NCBI RefSeq assembly: GCF_014534745.1
Contig: NZ_JACVVP010000007.1
Coordinates: 124,001 to 188,000 of the forward strand
Direction of reading: 5' to 3'
DNA length: 64,000 nucleotides
Source of the DNA: Flammeovirga sp. EKP202
GTDB lineage: Bacteria > Bacteroidota > Bacteroidia > Cytophagales > Flammeovirgaceae
Shown here: piece after piece, positions 27,038 to 36,297 of the stretch
How the letters are laid out: the number at the start of each line of letters is the position of its first letter
How positions within the stretch are numbered: position 1 is the stretch's first letter
Made by a program: the position numbers and the translations under genes
The notes under the pieces: generated by a model
Told to the model about the DNA's origin: nothing
Database searches by the model: none
Seen by the model: the letters and a program-made list of their open reading frames with translations, nothing else

Positions 27038-27652
27038 TGGCTTTTTAAAACAGATAGCAACTACCAGCTCATTGCCTATCGTTTTTAAATCAAACTGCCA
27101 ATTGTTCTCACCAGCTATTTGCAATACCCAATTACCGTCGATATACCAAAAAGTAAAAGTATCTAGTAAAAAAGATTTATCCGTAGCTTTTATAAAAGCT
27201 TCTTTCATCGTAAATAATTGAAACAAAGCTAATTTCCTTTGTGCATCATCTTGAATTGATTTTACCTCTTTCAGTTCTTGAGTAGACAAAAACCATTTTA
27301 ATTTTTCTTCGTCTAGTGCTGAAATAGGTTCCAAATCAACACCAACTTCATTGGGGGAAGTGACTAAAACAATATAGCCATTGCTATGTGATAGGTTGAA
27401 ATGGAAATCACCATATATTTTTGAAAGAAATGGTTTGCCATTATCAGAATAAGACAATGAAATCTGTTTTGGTTCAACATTCAATTCTTTCGCAAGAGCG
27501 TACTTTAAAAAAGTTCTAGCCGTTAAAAACTCTTCTTTTTTAACTTCTGAAATAAATCGTTTATACCTTTTTAATTCTTCACCATCTAGTAGTGAAATGT
27601 CACCTTTTACAGCATCAACAGTAGTGGTAATTATTTTGTAAGGTTTACTCAT
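27029..27652 (-). CDS. 4'-phosphopantetheinyl transferase superfamily protein (Sfp-type)
   Basis: Transfers the phosphopantetheine arm of coenzyme A to a carrier-protein serine. In 207 residues the magnesium motif GVDLEPI (D106, E108) and the FTMKEAFIKA motif (K150, E151, K155) are complete, preceded by FNLSHSNG, which fits the Sfp rather than the short AcpS group. I used the ATG at 27652; a TTG lies one codon earlier. No carrier protein or polyketide/peptide synthase gene lies in the window, so the target is unknown. Its stop lies inside the possible small gene on the other strand. Confidence 0.9.
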   Translation of the reverse strand: MSKPYKIITTTVDAVKGDISLLDGEELKRYKRFISEVKKEEFLTARTFLKYALAKELNVEPKQISLSYSDNGKPFLSKIYGDFHFNLSHSNGYIVLVTSPNEVGVDLEPISALDEEKLKWFLSTQELKEVKSIQDDAQRKLALFQLFTMKEAFIKATDKSFLLDTFTFWYIDGNWVLQIAGENNWQFDLKTIGNELVVAICFKKPLK

Positions 27653-27709
27653 CAATTAAGCTTTTTCAATTTTCGAAAGACTAATATAGGAAGAAGATTT
27701 TTATAATAC

Positions 27710-27745
27710 ATGAAGGGTTACTACTCATCAGTAATAACCCTTCAT
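27710..27745 (-). terminator. Terminator-like hairpin after the lipoprotein gene
   Basis: 11-bp perfect stem (27710-27720 with 27735-27745, ATGAAGGGTTA), one mismatch, four more pairs and a CATC loop, 20 bases after the lipoprotein stop. The U-run on the minus strand is modest. Confidence 0.7.
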
Positions 27746-27765
27746 ATACAATACGTAGTGATTAA

Positions 27766-29355
27766 TTATTCAATTATGCCATAACCGATGTATTCGTAAT
27801 CTCCTCCTTCTACCCTTCTCTTCACTCTGTAGTGATTTTGTCCTCCTACCATATCAACGTAATCAATTGCATTACTGTTTGCATCTGAATGTACATCTCG
27901 GTAAAATACAGGTCCACCTGTACTGTCATAAGTTGAGAAGTTAACTAAGACTGTTGGATTTTCTGCATTGAAATCAGTTCCTTTATAAATCGTAATTTCA
28001 TATGTTTCATTAGACCCAATATAAGTATCAAATTCAATTACACCTTCAGTTTGATCATTGACTCTTTGTTTTAAATTAATCTTTAATGGTTCCGCTATAA
28101 CCCCATCAAAATATGTAATTGATGTTTCTGTATTAGTACCTGTATAGGCTGCGGTACCTAGATTTGATACAACATAATAATCACCTGCTTTTTCGTCTGT
28201 TCCCTGGAACATTCTAATGTGATTGTCTGAAGCTAATAAAGCATCATATTTTATGGCTCTCACATCAGAATAAAATACAGATCCACTACCGGCTTGGTAA
28301 TCCGTTAACATTTCGACCATTCCTTCATTATACTGAATGTGATTGGAAACATACATACCTACTGATGAAGTATTTCCTGGATTCTGATCACCAGAATGCA
28401 TCTGATAAGCAACTAGCACATTACCATTATACCTTTCTTGTAATCTTACAGTACCATCATACGTTTTGTTCTTTTCATTATCGAAAACGTAATCATTATA
28501 GTTCCCCGTTAATTCATTTCCTCCAACATCTCCTCTTCCTACTTCTGTACCCGAACTAGTTTCTTCAGTAATGCTTAAAAAACCATCAACAATTGAAAGT
28601 GGCGTGGTATAATCTGTTAGATTCATAAAACTAACTGCGGCACTGTTATCATTCGTAAACTTCAGAATTGTCGGTAAACTCACTATAATATCATTCGTTG
28701 ATGTACCTGTTGCTGCTGTTCCTGTTCTGATCACTGGATAATAATCTTTACTTTCATCCCTGTCCATCATCTTTACAGCTACTAACATTGGTGTATCTTC
28801 ATTCTCTCTAGGCAACATCACAGCTTCAGCAACTGTTGCAGAATCAGCATCTATTACAGCATATTTCTTTTCACCTGATTGGACAAAAGCATTTTCCCCT
28901 AAATCTGTAAAAACATGGATTGAAAGTGGGTCTTCACCCTCTTTTAAAACTCTCAGGTTTCTATCTTCACTAACAAGTTGTTCGAAAATAATATTATCTC
29001 CATTATCACTTTGTACAACTTCAGTAATACTAGTTGTTTCTCCACTTGTAATTGGATTAAGAGTCAGGTAAACTTCATGATTCACTCCATCAAATAATCC
29101 ATTATAAATCTTTACAGTTTGTTCTTCAGTGACTGGCTGGGGCAATTCAACTCTGACAACTATTTTATCGTTTTCATCTAACTCAATACTTACTGCGCCA
29201 CTAGTCGCGAACTCATCTACTGAGTAAGTCGCAAATGTATTGACTTGAACTGGTAAAGTTGAAGGTATATCGTCCAAGTCATCATTGGAACAAGAAAATA
29301 CACTGATTAATAAAACGTTTAGGGCGATAAATCTAATTAGGTTTAGAACTTTCAT
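27766..29355 (-). CDS. Hypothetical lipoprotein
   Basis: A 529-residue predicted lipoprotein: hydrophobic leader and a lipobox-like LISVFSC about 22 residues in, followed by an acidic tether (SNDDLDD). The mature part is beta-rich, with acidic and Thr/Ser-rich strands. Two later segments resemble each other (GSGSVFYSDVRAIKYDALLA and GGPVFYRDVHSDANSNAIDY), each before an aromatic -HIRMF/-HYRVK strand, so internal repetition is likely; the fold is unknown to me. I took the ATG at 29355; the frame extends to 29409 but that would bury the signal peptide. It follows the TonB-dependent receptor by 174 bases on the same strand and may be its partner, though it is not SusD-like. Confidence 0.65.
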   Translation of the reverse strand: MKVLNLIRFIALNVLLISVFSCSNDDLDDIPSTLPVQVNTFATYSVDEFATSGAVSIELDENDKIVVRVELPQPVTEEQTVKIYNGLFDGVNHEVYLTLNPITSGETTSITEVVQSDNGDNIIFEQLVSEDRNLRVLKEGEDPLSIHVFTDLGENAFVQSGEKKYAVIDADSATVAEAVMLPRENEDTPMLVAVKMMDRDESKDYYPVIRTGTAATGTSTNDIIVSLPTILKFTNDNSAAVSFMNLTDYTTPLSIVDGFLSITEETSSGTEVGRGDVGGNELTGNYNDYVFDNEKNKTYDGTVRLQERYNGNVLVAYQMHSGDQNPGNTSSVGMYVSNHIQYNEGMVEMLTDYQAGSGSVFYSDVRAIKYDALLASDNHIRMFQGTDEKAGDYYVVSNLGTAAYTGTNTETSITYFDGVIAEPLKINLKQRVNDQTEGVIEFDTYIGSNETYEITIYKGTDFNAENPTVLVNFSTYDSTGGPVFYRDVHSDANSNAIDYVDMVGGQNHYRVKRRVEGGDYEYIGYGIIE

Positions 29356-29529
29356 GATTAATGTAGTATAAAATAATAGTAGTATAAAATTTAAAGGTGT
29401 TCTTTCCATCAGGTAACACCATAATCATATCGTATATTATGTTATACCGTATTTTTTATGTTTAAGTTCTAACTTTAACGATAATTTACAATATATTCTT
29501 TCTTTAGGCCATTTCTAAACTGTCATGCC

Positions 29530-31617
29530 CTAGTTAAAAATCGTATCTGTACCATTTCCTGATACATTAGATGGCTTTTTCTTACTTGAAGCAGAGTTTC
29601 CTATTCTATATCTAAAAGTCAGTCGGATCACTTTTGATTCCCAATCATACGTTTTGTATTCCGAAAAAGTTGGTTGATCTCTACTCATTATATACTCTTG
29701 CGTATCTAACATGTCATCCCAAACTAATACCAAACTACCTTGACCTTTTAAAACAGATTGAGAAAGCGATGCATTGATAAAATACCTACTGTAGACATCT
29801 CCTTGTGGATTTTTCTGAGGAGATAAATAGGTACCGGAAATCATTAATTGAGAACCTTTCCAAAGTCGCATATTTGATGTAACAGTAGTTCTCCAATTAA
29901 AGCTTGTTTGATAAACATTCGGATCAATACTTCGTCCGTCAATCATATTATAAAACATGTTTATATTGGCATTAAGATTCCACCATTTCTTCACCTCTGT
30001 ATCTACAATAAATTCCACTCCAGCATCTGAAGCTTTATCCATATTTTCTACGGAATTGACCATTGTTCCACTTTCACCTTCTGTGGTATACCACCTTGCT
30101 GGATCTTGATACAATTTATAATACAAAGACCCTTTGAAGTTGATCTTTTCCTTGTTCAAATTATACCCTAACTCAAATGAATCAATAAATGAAGCATCTA
30201 ATTCTGGATTACCTTTATTGATATAGCTTGGATTAGAATAATCTTCAAAAGGATTAATCATTCGCATGCTAGGACGTTCTACTTTCTTTGTGTAAGTAAA
30301 GAATAAATTATCATACTCAGACAACACTTGTTTTAAATTTAAACTGGGATAAAGTTTAAAATAATCGTTCTCAAAAATATCTAAAGGATTCGATTCTAAG
30401 TTGGTTCTAATAAATGTTTGCTCAGCTCTAGCACCTACTTGATAAGTAAACTTATTATGAGTACCCGAAAGCATCACGTATGCCGCTGTTACGTACTCAT
30501 TATAATTAAAGATATTGTTTCTTGTTTCGTCAGGAATAAAGTCATCTGAGTTTTCATCGTAATTCATGACGTTAAATCCTTCTGTCTTTGTTCTGATCGT
30601 TTGTTTTACCCCTGTTTCTAAATTCAAATTACCAATTGGTCTTGTGTAATCTGTTTGAAATGAAAAATTAGAGAAAGTTGCATCTTTATAATTCTGCTCC
30701 ATAGTTCCTAATTCTTTAAAAATACCCACGTCACCTGCTGCATAAGCGGTACTAAATGCTAACTCCTCTCCTTCTCTATCAGTAGTATGTAAATAATCTA
30801 ACCTCACCTCTCCCTTTACCTTGTTGCCTTCATTCACATTGTTTTGTTCGGAGCGATTGGGCATACTTCCTTCTTCTGTTACTTCAGTCCAAAGATCTCC
30901 ATCTCTAAACCAATCTATTTTCACAATATTGGTAGAAATACTCAGATTATTGTGTTCATTGAAGTCATACTGAGCTCCGAGCTGTATGTTATGCTTCTTA
31001 AAGTTGTTGTCACCGTAATATCCTTGATCTGTATTTTTAAAGGGTTCATCTTCTCCAAAATTTTGAAGATTAGCATCCATAGAAGTATACCTGTTCTCTT
31101 CCTTAAAAGTATAAGAAGTATTTAATGATAGTTTACCCTCTTGTTTTTGTAATCCAATTCCAGCGTCATATTTTTCTCTGCTTCCATAACCCAACATGAC
31201 GTTGGCTGAAGTATTTTTTAGATTATTAGAATTTGTTGCAATATTAATAATACCAGAAGTTCCATCTGCATCATATCGAGCAGAAGGATTAGAAATGATA
31301 TCTATATATTTAATATCTTGAATTAGAATTTGCTCTAAGATAGGACCATATTCACCTGATTGACTAGCGGGTCTGTTATTGATAAAAATTTGAACCCCTT
31401 CATTTCCTCTATAGCTTACTATTCCATCAGCGTTTACATCGACTGCGGGGATAAGTTTTAGAGCATCTAATGCATTACCATCTACAATCTTAATATTAAC
31501 TCCAATCTCATATCGATCATTGGAGTTATGGCTCTTAGTGGTCACATCATTTTCTTGTGCATGGGAATTGGTCGATAAACCAACTATTATTAATAAAACA
31601 AAAAGGTAGTCTTTCAC
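29530..31617 (-). CDS. TonB-dependent receptor / outer membrane beta-barrel protein
   Basis: A 695-residue outer membrane protein with a signal peptide (MKDYLFVLLIIVGLSTNSHAQ), a plug domain (about 45-135: VDGNALDALKLIPAVDV, QIFINNRPAS, IDIISNPSARYDADGTSGII) and a long barrel of the OMP_b-brl_3 type up to a polar tail. It lacks the N-terminal carboxypeptidase-regulatory-like domain common in this family. The start is a GTG at 31617; an in-frame stop lies just upstream, so there is no longer version. It should import a ligand with TonB-ExbBD energy; the substrate is unknown. A lipoprotein gene follows on the same strand. Confidence 0.88.
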   Translation of the reverse strand: MKDYLFVLLIIVGLSTNSHAQENDVTTKSHNSNDRYEIGVNIKIVDGNALDALKLIPAVDVNADGIVSYRGNEGVQIFINNRPASQSGEYGPILEQILIQDIKYIDIISNPSARYDADGTSGIINIATNSNNLKNTSANVMLGYGSREKYDAGIGLQKQEGKLSLNTSYTFKEENRYTSMDANLQNFGEDEPFKNTDQGYYGDNNFKKHNIQLGAQYDFNEHNNLSISTNIVKIDWFRDGDLWTEVTEEGSMPNRSEQNNVNEGNKVKGEVRLDYLHTTDREGEELAFSTAYAAGDVGIFKELGTMEQNYKDATFSNFSFQTDYTRPIGNLNLETGVKQTIRTKTEGFNVMNYDENSDDFIPDETRNNIFNYNEYVTAAYVMLSGTHNKFTYQVGARAEQTFIRTNLESNPLDIFENDYFKLYPSLNLKQVLSEYDNLFFTYTKKVERPSMRMINPFEDYSNPSYINKGNPELDASFIDSFELGYNLNKEKINFKGSLYYKLYQDPARWYTTEGESGTMVNSVENMDKASDAGVEFIVDTEVKKWWNLNANINMFYNMIDGRSIDPNVYQTSFNWRTTVTSNMRLWKGSQLMISGTYLSPQKNPQGDVYSRYFINASLSQSVLKGQGSLVLVWDDMLDTQEYIMSRDQPTFSEYKTYDWESKVIRLTFRYRIGNSASSKKKPSNVSGNGTDTIFN

Positions 31618-31776
31618 GGATTAATTCATTTAAATAGTTTAATATAAAACTACGATGAATTCAATTCCCAAATTGAGCTTATTAAATCACATTATCAATA
31701 ACAATGTTTATTTTAATATTTAGAAGAATAATTTAAGAGAATTTATTTAATTAGATATCTAACATAAATATAATAA

Positions 31777-31814
31777 AAAAGCATCACCGCATTATCAAGT
31801 GCGGTGATGCTTTT
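31777..31814 (-). terminator. Intrinsic terminator of the DUF350 operon
   Basis: 15-bp perfect stem (31777-31791 with 31800-31814; GCATCACCGC core), 8-base loop and a U-rich exit on the minus strand. It lies downstream of the large inverted repeat that follows the DUF350 gene. Confidence 0.88.
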
Positions 31815-31831
31815 AATATAATTTTAAAATC

Positions 31832-31891
31832 TAAGTACTAAGACAAAAATAAATAATAGTGAATTCTAATTTATTTTTGGCTTAGTACTTA
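31832..31891. repeat. Large inverted repeat with 23-base arms
   Basis: Arms at 31832-31854 and 31869-31891 are complementary at 22 of 23 positions, with a 14-base spacer containing GAATTC. Each arm is AAGTACTAAG, one variable base, then CAAAAATAAAT (or the reverse complement), plus an outer T-A pair. It begins 5 bases after the DUF350 stop codon. A third copy of the arm lies at 40715-40737, so this is a dispersed element rather than a simple terminator. Confidence 0.8.
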
Positions 31892-31895
31892 TAGA

Positions 31896-32750
31896 TTAGA
31901 AAAGAAAAAATACGAGTAAAGAGACCATTAGATTTACACAAAAATCAAGGACTCCTACTCCAATATTTTTATCTTCTACTAATTCATAATCTAAATCAGA
32001 TTTTGGGATGATTAATTTATCAAAGAAATAACTTACGATTAGTAAAATGAAAATCATGATTGTACCATCCATACAAATCATAATGAAAGTTTTACTCCAA
32101 CCCAAGAAATCATGGCCTATTGCTATCATTACAATAATTCCTATTGAGATCATTTTCCCTGCTACACTAAATGCTACTGCAATATTCCCTTCATGAATCT
32201 GATGTTGGATATCATAAGACCTAAATTTGATATATCCTTTTGTAAAAAGAACCAAAAATACCTGACCAATACAATAAAAGACTAAAGCTTGTAGAGGTCC
32301 TCCGCCTTCACCTTTTATAGCTCCAGCAATCATTAAACCTGATGCTAAAAGAGATGCCAACTGAACAATTGCAGCCGCAATATTATGCTTTTCTTTAATC
32401 TCTTTACGGATCGCTACTCTTCTAAAGATTCCGTGGTCATTCACCCAAGACGAAAGGAACATAATAGCAATACCACCCAATGCATATGCCGTGACGTTAA
32501 CTATATCTTGTAAAAAACTTACAGAAGGACCGATTAAAGCTCCAATATAAATAGCAAAAACACCGACAAAATATCCTCCTATTGAAATACCATAAGCCAC
32601 ATTATCTTTTTCAGTCAGCTGTACATCAACATCATCTTTATAAATGATTCTTTTGAGAAATTTGGCGATTAATAGAATCACTGCAAAAATGAGAATATAG
32701 ATTAAACTCCATCCCCATTCGGTAAGAATTTCTAATAGTAGTTCTTTCAT
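31896..32750 (-). CDS. DUF350 family membrane protein
   Basis: A 284-residue membrane protein with about eight helices arranged as two DUF350 (UPF0719) halves: AYGISIGGYFVGVFAIYIGA in the first and NIAVAFSVAGKMISIGIIVM in the second. This duplicated form is typical for the family; no function is established. It is the last gene of a three-gene minus-strand unit (membrane protein, FAD protein, DUF350), 29 bases after the FAD protein's stop. Families of this type often sit beside polyamine- or redox-related enzymes, which agrees with the amine-oxidase-like neighbour, but that is inference. Confidence 0.85.
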   Translation of the reverse strand: MKELLLEILTEWGWSLIYILIFAVILLIAKFLKRIIYKDDVDVQLTEKDNVAYGISIGGYFVGVFAIYIGALIGPSVSFLQDIVNVTAYALGGIAIMFLSSWVNDHGIFRRVAIRKEIKEKHNIAAAIVQLASLLASGLMIAGAIKGEGGGPLQALVFYCIGQVFLVLFTKGYIKFRSYDIQHQIHEGNIAVAFSVAGKMISIGIIVMIAIGHDFLGWSKTFIMICMDGTIMIFILLIVSYFFDKLIIPKSDLDYELVEDKNIGVGVLDFCVNLMVSLLVFFLF

Positions 32751-32779
32751 AATTGTCTAGTCTTTTGAGTTTAAAAAGA

Positions 32780-34294
32780 TTATTTATGTCCTAAAAGCTC
32801 CACGGCTTTTATCCCGGAGTCAATTGCTTCAGTTAAAAAGGGTAGCCTACCATTGTCAACGCCTGCATATACTAACTTTTCGTGTTGTCTATTGTCATTC
32901 AAGTCATTAAAAAGGTAGTGAGGTACAGGAATTGGCATTGCATGTCCCATTAAATTTATATATACTTTTTCAATTTGAGAAATAAATTCTTCTTCCTTTA
33001 GCTCAAAAAACGAAGAAATATTACGGCAAGTCTGCACTGCAATTTTATTTCGGTATTCTGGCACTTTAGCCAATTGATGTTTGTCAGAAGACGAAAAACA
33101 ATAATAGGCTGTCAAAACTCTGTCTTCTTTTAAGGTTTGAGTTGTGGAATCTACAAAACCCATAAATTCTGTCTCATTTGACAAATCTTCATTTTGCCAT
33201 GCACCAAAAGGGATTGAATTTTCTTTTTTCAAAATAAGATTCACAACCATCCAAGGGGCTTGCTCCAGGTGTTGTAATGACGGTTGATGATCTTTTAAGA
33301 TATATTTTAACGAATGCTTCTGTCCTGCATAAATAATTTCATCAGCATAATATACTTTATTTTTCTTATTATTTACATCAATAACATTTACTTCAAATTG
33401 ATCCTCTTTTTTTTGAATTGAAGTGACTAAATGCCCTTTTTGTAATTTAGTAGAGGGGATTTGTTCAATCAATTTATTTACAAAATAATAATTTCCTTCT
33501 GGAGGCGAAAAAGTATTACAACACTCTCCAAACTCAGGTCGAACAGCATAATAAGCGATTCCTGCAAAGGCGGAAACTTGCTCAATCCCTGCCCCGAAGT
33601 CGTCAATTAAATGATAATTTAACCCTCTAACCAACTGTTCTGTTAATTGTATGTCCTGATTCAATAACCATGTTTTAAAATTGACCTCATTTAACGACTT
33701 GGTCTCTTCTGAAGATAAACGGGAGGGTAAAGTAATCTTGGAATAATAAGGTTGAATTAATTCATAAAATTTTGAAGTTTCTTCTGAAGGTAAAAGGACG
33801 TCGTTATAATATTCTCCTTTGTATTTTGTTGTATTCAAAAAGGACTCTGAGATGACAAACTCCTTGTCTTTAAACTCATAAAAGGCTCCTTTCTTCTCAA
33901 TGATATTTAACTCTTCTAAAAGATGAAGCACCTCAGTTCCAAACTTCTCGGGGTAAGTCATATCATAATGGGCACCTTGAGCAAAAATTGTCGCTCCATG
34001 TACTTCCGATGATGAACTTCCGCCAAAACGATCGGATAACTCAAATAACAAAAAATCTTCCTCTTTCAATAAATAGGCTGATGTTAGACCAGCCACTCCA
34101 CCTCCTATTATAATTGTCTTCGTTTTCCCTGTTACTTCTGTAGGAAATGATTTACTTTGATAAACCAGGTGGCCTACCTTATCGTCTGACCTTACCTGTA
34201 CTTCAAAATGATAATCTTCGGATTGAGTATCACAACCTGTTAGCACCCCCAGCAAAGCAGTGGAGGATAACTGAAGAAAATGTCTTCTATTCAT
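32780..34294 (-). CDS. FAD-dependent amine oxidase-like protein with Tat/lipoprotein signal
   Basis: A 504-residue exported flavoprotein. The N-terminus MNRRHFLQLSSTALLGVLTGC combines a twin-arginine motif (RRHFLQ) with a lipobox (LTGC, C21), so it would fold with FAD in the cytoplasm and then be lipid-anchored outside. The FAD site is IIIGGGVAGLTSAYLL (64-75), with an acidic E85 ending the second strand and RFGGSSSSE following, as in flavin amine oxidases. The end TEAIDSGIKAVELLG is the usual C-terminal FAD contact. The substrate is unknown. The ATG follows the stop of the upstream membrane protein gene with no gap (TAAATG), so translation is coupled. Confidence 0.82.
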   Translation of the reverse strand: MNRRHFLQLSSTALLGVLTGCDTQSEDYHFEVQVRSDDKVGHLVYQSKSFPTEVTGKTKTIIIGGGVAGLTSAYLLKEEDFLLFELSDRFGGSSSSEVHGATIFAQGAHYDMTYPEKFGTEVLHLLEELNIIEKKGAFYEFKDKEFVISESFLNTTKYKGEYYNDVLLPSEETSKFYELIQPYYSKITLPSRLSSEETKSLNEVNFKTWLLNQDIQLTEQLVRGLNYHLIDDFGAGIEQVSAFAGIAYYAVRPEFGECCNTFSPPEGNYYFVNKLIEQIPSTKLQKGHLVTSIQKKEDQFEVNVIDVNNKKNKVYYADEIIYAGQKHSLKYILKDHQPSLQHLEQAPWMVVNLILKKENSIPFGAWQNEDLSNETEFMGFVDSTTQTLKEDRVLTAYYCFSSSDKHQLAKVPEYRNKIAVQTCRNISSFFELKEEEFISQIEKVYINLMGHAMPIPVPHYLFNDLNDNRQHEKLVYAGVDNGRLPFLTEAIDSGIKAVELLGHK

Positions 34295-35362
34295 TTATCT
34301 CGTAAAAATATTTTTGATGTATGGGTTATCTTTCCCTTTCCATATAAAACCATCCAATATATAATGGGTAATTTGAGGAAGGGATAACAGAGCAATAATT
34401 AAAGCTCTGTAAAAATGATGATCGACATAGAACTCTTGCCAGTCTCCAAATAAATCTACTCTTTCGTTATTGATAAAGACATCCCAGAATAATTCTTCGG
34501 AAGACCCCAGAAAGAGACAAATCAGTAACATCCATAATACACTAATAGTTATCTTTTTAAAAGACTGATTATCATTTTTTTGTATTACTTTTTTCTCTTC
34601 TACATAGTAAAATACTAAAAACATGTAAGGAATACCATGTGCGACAACATTTGTGATTGTAAATGAAAAATCTGAATTGAAATACACTATACCTAACCAC
34701 CAAGTACCAAAGGTAAAAGTGACCCAAAGTACTTTACCAATTGGGAAAAGTGTCTTTTTTCTTCGTGATGAAAAGAATAGTTCTAATATCCATGCGATTA
34801 ATATTCCGAAGTAGAGGAAATTGAATACAGTCACATACTCTTCCGAAAGAATAGGAAAAGTGATAAAATCACCTGTATTGAACCAATTAAACTTTCTATC
34901 CCCTAAAAAATGCCATACAAAAACGGGATAAAGTGTACCTATATAGATCATGGCTTCATCTTTTAATCGAACACCTCTTACTGAAGACTTTAATTGATAT
35001 AACTTTAGAAAGCCGTATTGCTGTTTAATAAAATGATAAAGGGCAAAGTAGGCTAAAACTCTCCAAAACAAATCTTCAGAATACCATGAAAAGATAAAAG
35101 TGAAAAAGAAAGCCATCAGAGGGGCCCATTTAATGATGCTACTATATTGATTTCTTTCATCCTTAGAAAGGTATGTTCTGAAAATAGTGCTCCATACATG
35201 CGATACATCTACTCCTAACACAAAAAACACCCAAACCAACAAGGGAATTTGCATATCTGCAAATGTGCTATCAAACGCAAAACATAAACCCCAAGTCAAA
35301 AAAATGGGTAGATATAAAAAAAGTAGATCTAGTTTCTTAGAAAATAACCATTGCTTATTCAT
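34295..35362 (-). CDS. Hypothetical multi-spanning membrane protein
   Basis: A 355-residue protein with about nine or ten membrane helices and several histidine-bearing boundary motifs (DVSHVWSTIFRTY, ALYHFIKQQYGFLKLY, NVVAHGIPYMFLVFYYVEEK, VDHHFYRALI). I do not recognise the family. I chose the ATG at 35362 (MNKQWLFSKK); the frame reaches 35389 but that start lies in a terminator hairpin. It is the first gene of the unit with the FAD protein and DUF350 protein. The conserved-looking histidines near membrane borders could bind haem or metal and pass electrons to or from the FAD protein, but this is speculation. Confidence 0.7.
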   Translation of the reverse strand: MNKQWLFSKKLDLLFLYLPIFLTWGLCFAFDSTFADMQIPLLVWVFFVLGVDVSHVWSTIFRTYLSKDERNQYSSIIKWAPLMAFFFTFIFSWYSEDLFWRVLAYFALYHFIKQQYGFLKLYQLKSSVRGVRLKDEAMIYIGTLYPVFVWHFLGDRKFNWFNTGDFITFPILSEEYVTVFNFLYFGILIAWILELFFSSRRKKTLFPIGKVLWVTFTFGTWWLGIVYFNSDFSFTITNVVAHGIPYMFLVFYYVEEKKVIQKNDNQSFKKITISVLWMLLICLFLGSSEELFWDVFINNERVDLFGDWQEFYVDHHFYRALIIALLSLPQITHYILDGFIWKGKDNPYIKNIFTR

Positions 35363-35380
35363 TAGTTTAAATATAAGCAG

Positions 35381-35416
35381 AAAAGCCACCTTAGAGTAAT
35401 CTAAAATGGCTTTTTA
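35381..35416 (-). terminator. Terminator between yaaA and the membrane-protein operon
   Basis: AAAAGCCA at 35381-35388 pairs with TGGCTTTT at 35407-35414. After a CC/AA mismatch, TTAGA pairs with TCTAA around a GTAA loop. It ends yaaA transcripts but lies only 19 bases before the next operon's ATG at 35362, so it may also act as an attenuator. Confidence 0.7.
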
Positions 35417-35433
35417 AAGTAAATAACATTTGT

Positions 35434-36195
35434 CTATCCTCTTGTAAAAACAAGTTCATTTCCTTTGCTCAATGAAGCGTTAAAAGTATAACCTTCATAA
35501 TCAAAACCTTTCAATCCTTCAATGGAGTCAATTTTATGGTCAACAATATATCTTACCATTAAACCTCTTGCTTTTTTTGCAAAGAAACTAATCACTTTGT
35601 AGGCTCCATTTTTATGATCCTTAAAGACTGGCGTAACAATTTCGGCCTTCAATTTTTTCTTGTCTACTGCTTTGAAATATTCATTTGAAGCTAAATTAAC
35701 AAGCATTTCACCATCACCCAATTCATCATTTAATGATGCCGTTACCGTTTCTTTCCAAAAAGAATAAAGGTTTTTATGCTCATCAACTCCCCACTTGGTA
35801 CCCATTTCTAATCGATAAGGCTGCATTAAATCCATTGGCTTTAAAATTCCATAAAGGCCCGATAAAATTCTCAAGTGATCTTGAAGGTAAGATTGCTGTT
35901 CGTTACTTAATGAATAAGCATCTAAACCCACATAAACATCTCCTTTAAATGCAAAAACTGCCTGGCGAGCATTATTTGGATCAAACTCCTTTTTCCATTC
36001 CATAAACCTTTCCTTATTCAGGTCCGATAATTTAGGACTGATACTCATCAGTTTTCCAATGTCTTCAGAAGATAGTTGGGCTAATGACTTAACAAGTTGT
36101 TCAGATTGATCCATAAATCTCGGATTTGTAACAATCTCGGTGGAGAATGCTGTTTCATAATCTAAACTCTTTGCCGGGGAAACCACTAACTTCAT
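35434..36195 (-). CDS. yaaA: YaaA family peroxide stress protein
   Basis: A 253-residue YaaA/DUF328 (UPF0246) protein. Family marks are the start MKLVVSPAKSLDYE, the middle AFKGDVYVGLDAYSLS, ILSGLYGILKPMDLMQPYRLEMGTKW-type region, NLASNEYFK and the end FNASLSKGNELVFTR. In E. coli YaaA limits free iron and oxidative DNA damage under peroxide. I used the ATG at 36195, which starts exactly at the family N-terminus; the frame extends to 36270 without family similarity. The rhodanese gene lies 102 bases upstream on the same strand. Confidence 0.93.
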   Translation of the reverse strand: MKLVVSPAKSLDYETAFSTEIVTNPRFMDQSEQLVKSLAQLSSEDIGKLMSISPKLSDLNKERFMEWKKEFDPNNARQAVFAFKGDVYVGLDAYSLSNEQQSYLQDHLRILSGLYGILKPMDLMQPYRLEMGTKWGVDEHKNLYSFWKETVTASLNDELGDGEMLVNLASNEYFKAVDKKKLKAEIVTPVFKDHKNGAYKVISFFAKKARGLMVRYIVDHKIDSIEGLKGFDYEGYTFNASLSKGNELVFTRG

Positions 36196-36297
36196 AATTA
36201 TATCTTTTTTATATTTTTTTCTATTCAACTTCATGCAAGTTACGATGGAAACTAGATTTTGTCCAATCAAAAAACTTGATGCTACAATAGAGCTTAT

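Noticed and set aside
26991-27221. 76-codon plus-strand frame
   Set aside because: Mostly antisense to the phosphopantetheinyl transferase gene and out of frame with the hydrophobic frame before it.
27766-31617. SusC/SusD pair
   Set aside because: The receptor is of the OMP_b-brl_3 type without the SusC N-terminal domain, and the lipoprotein shows no SusD helical repeats.
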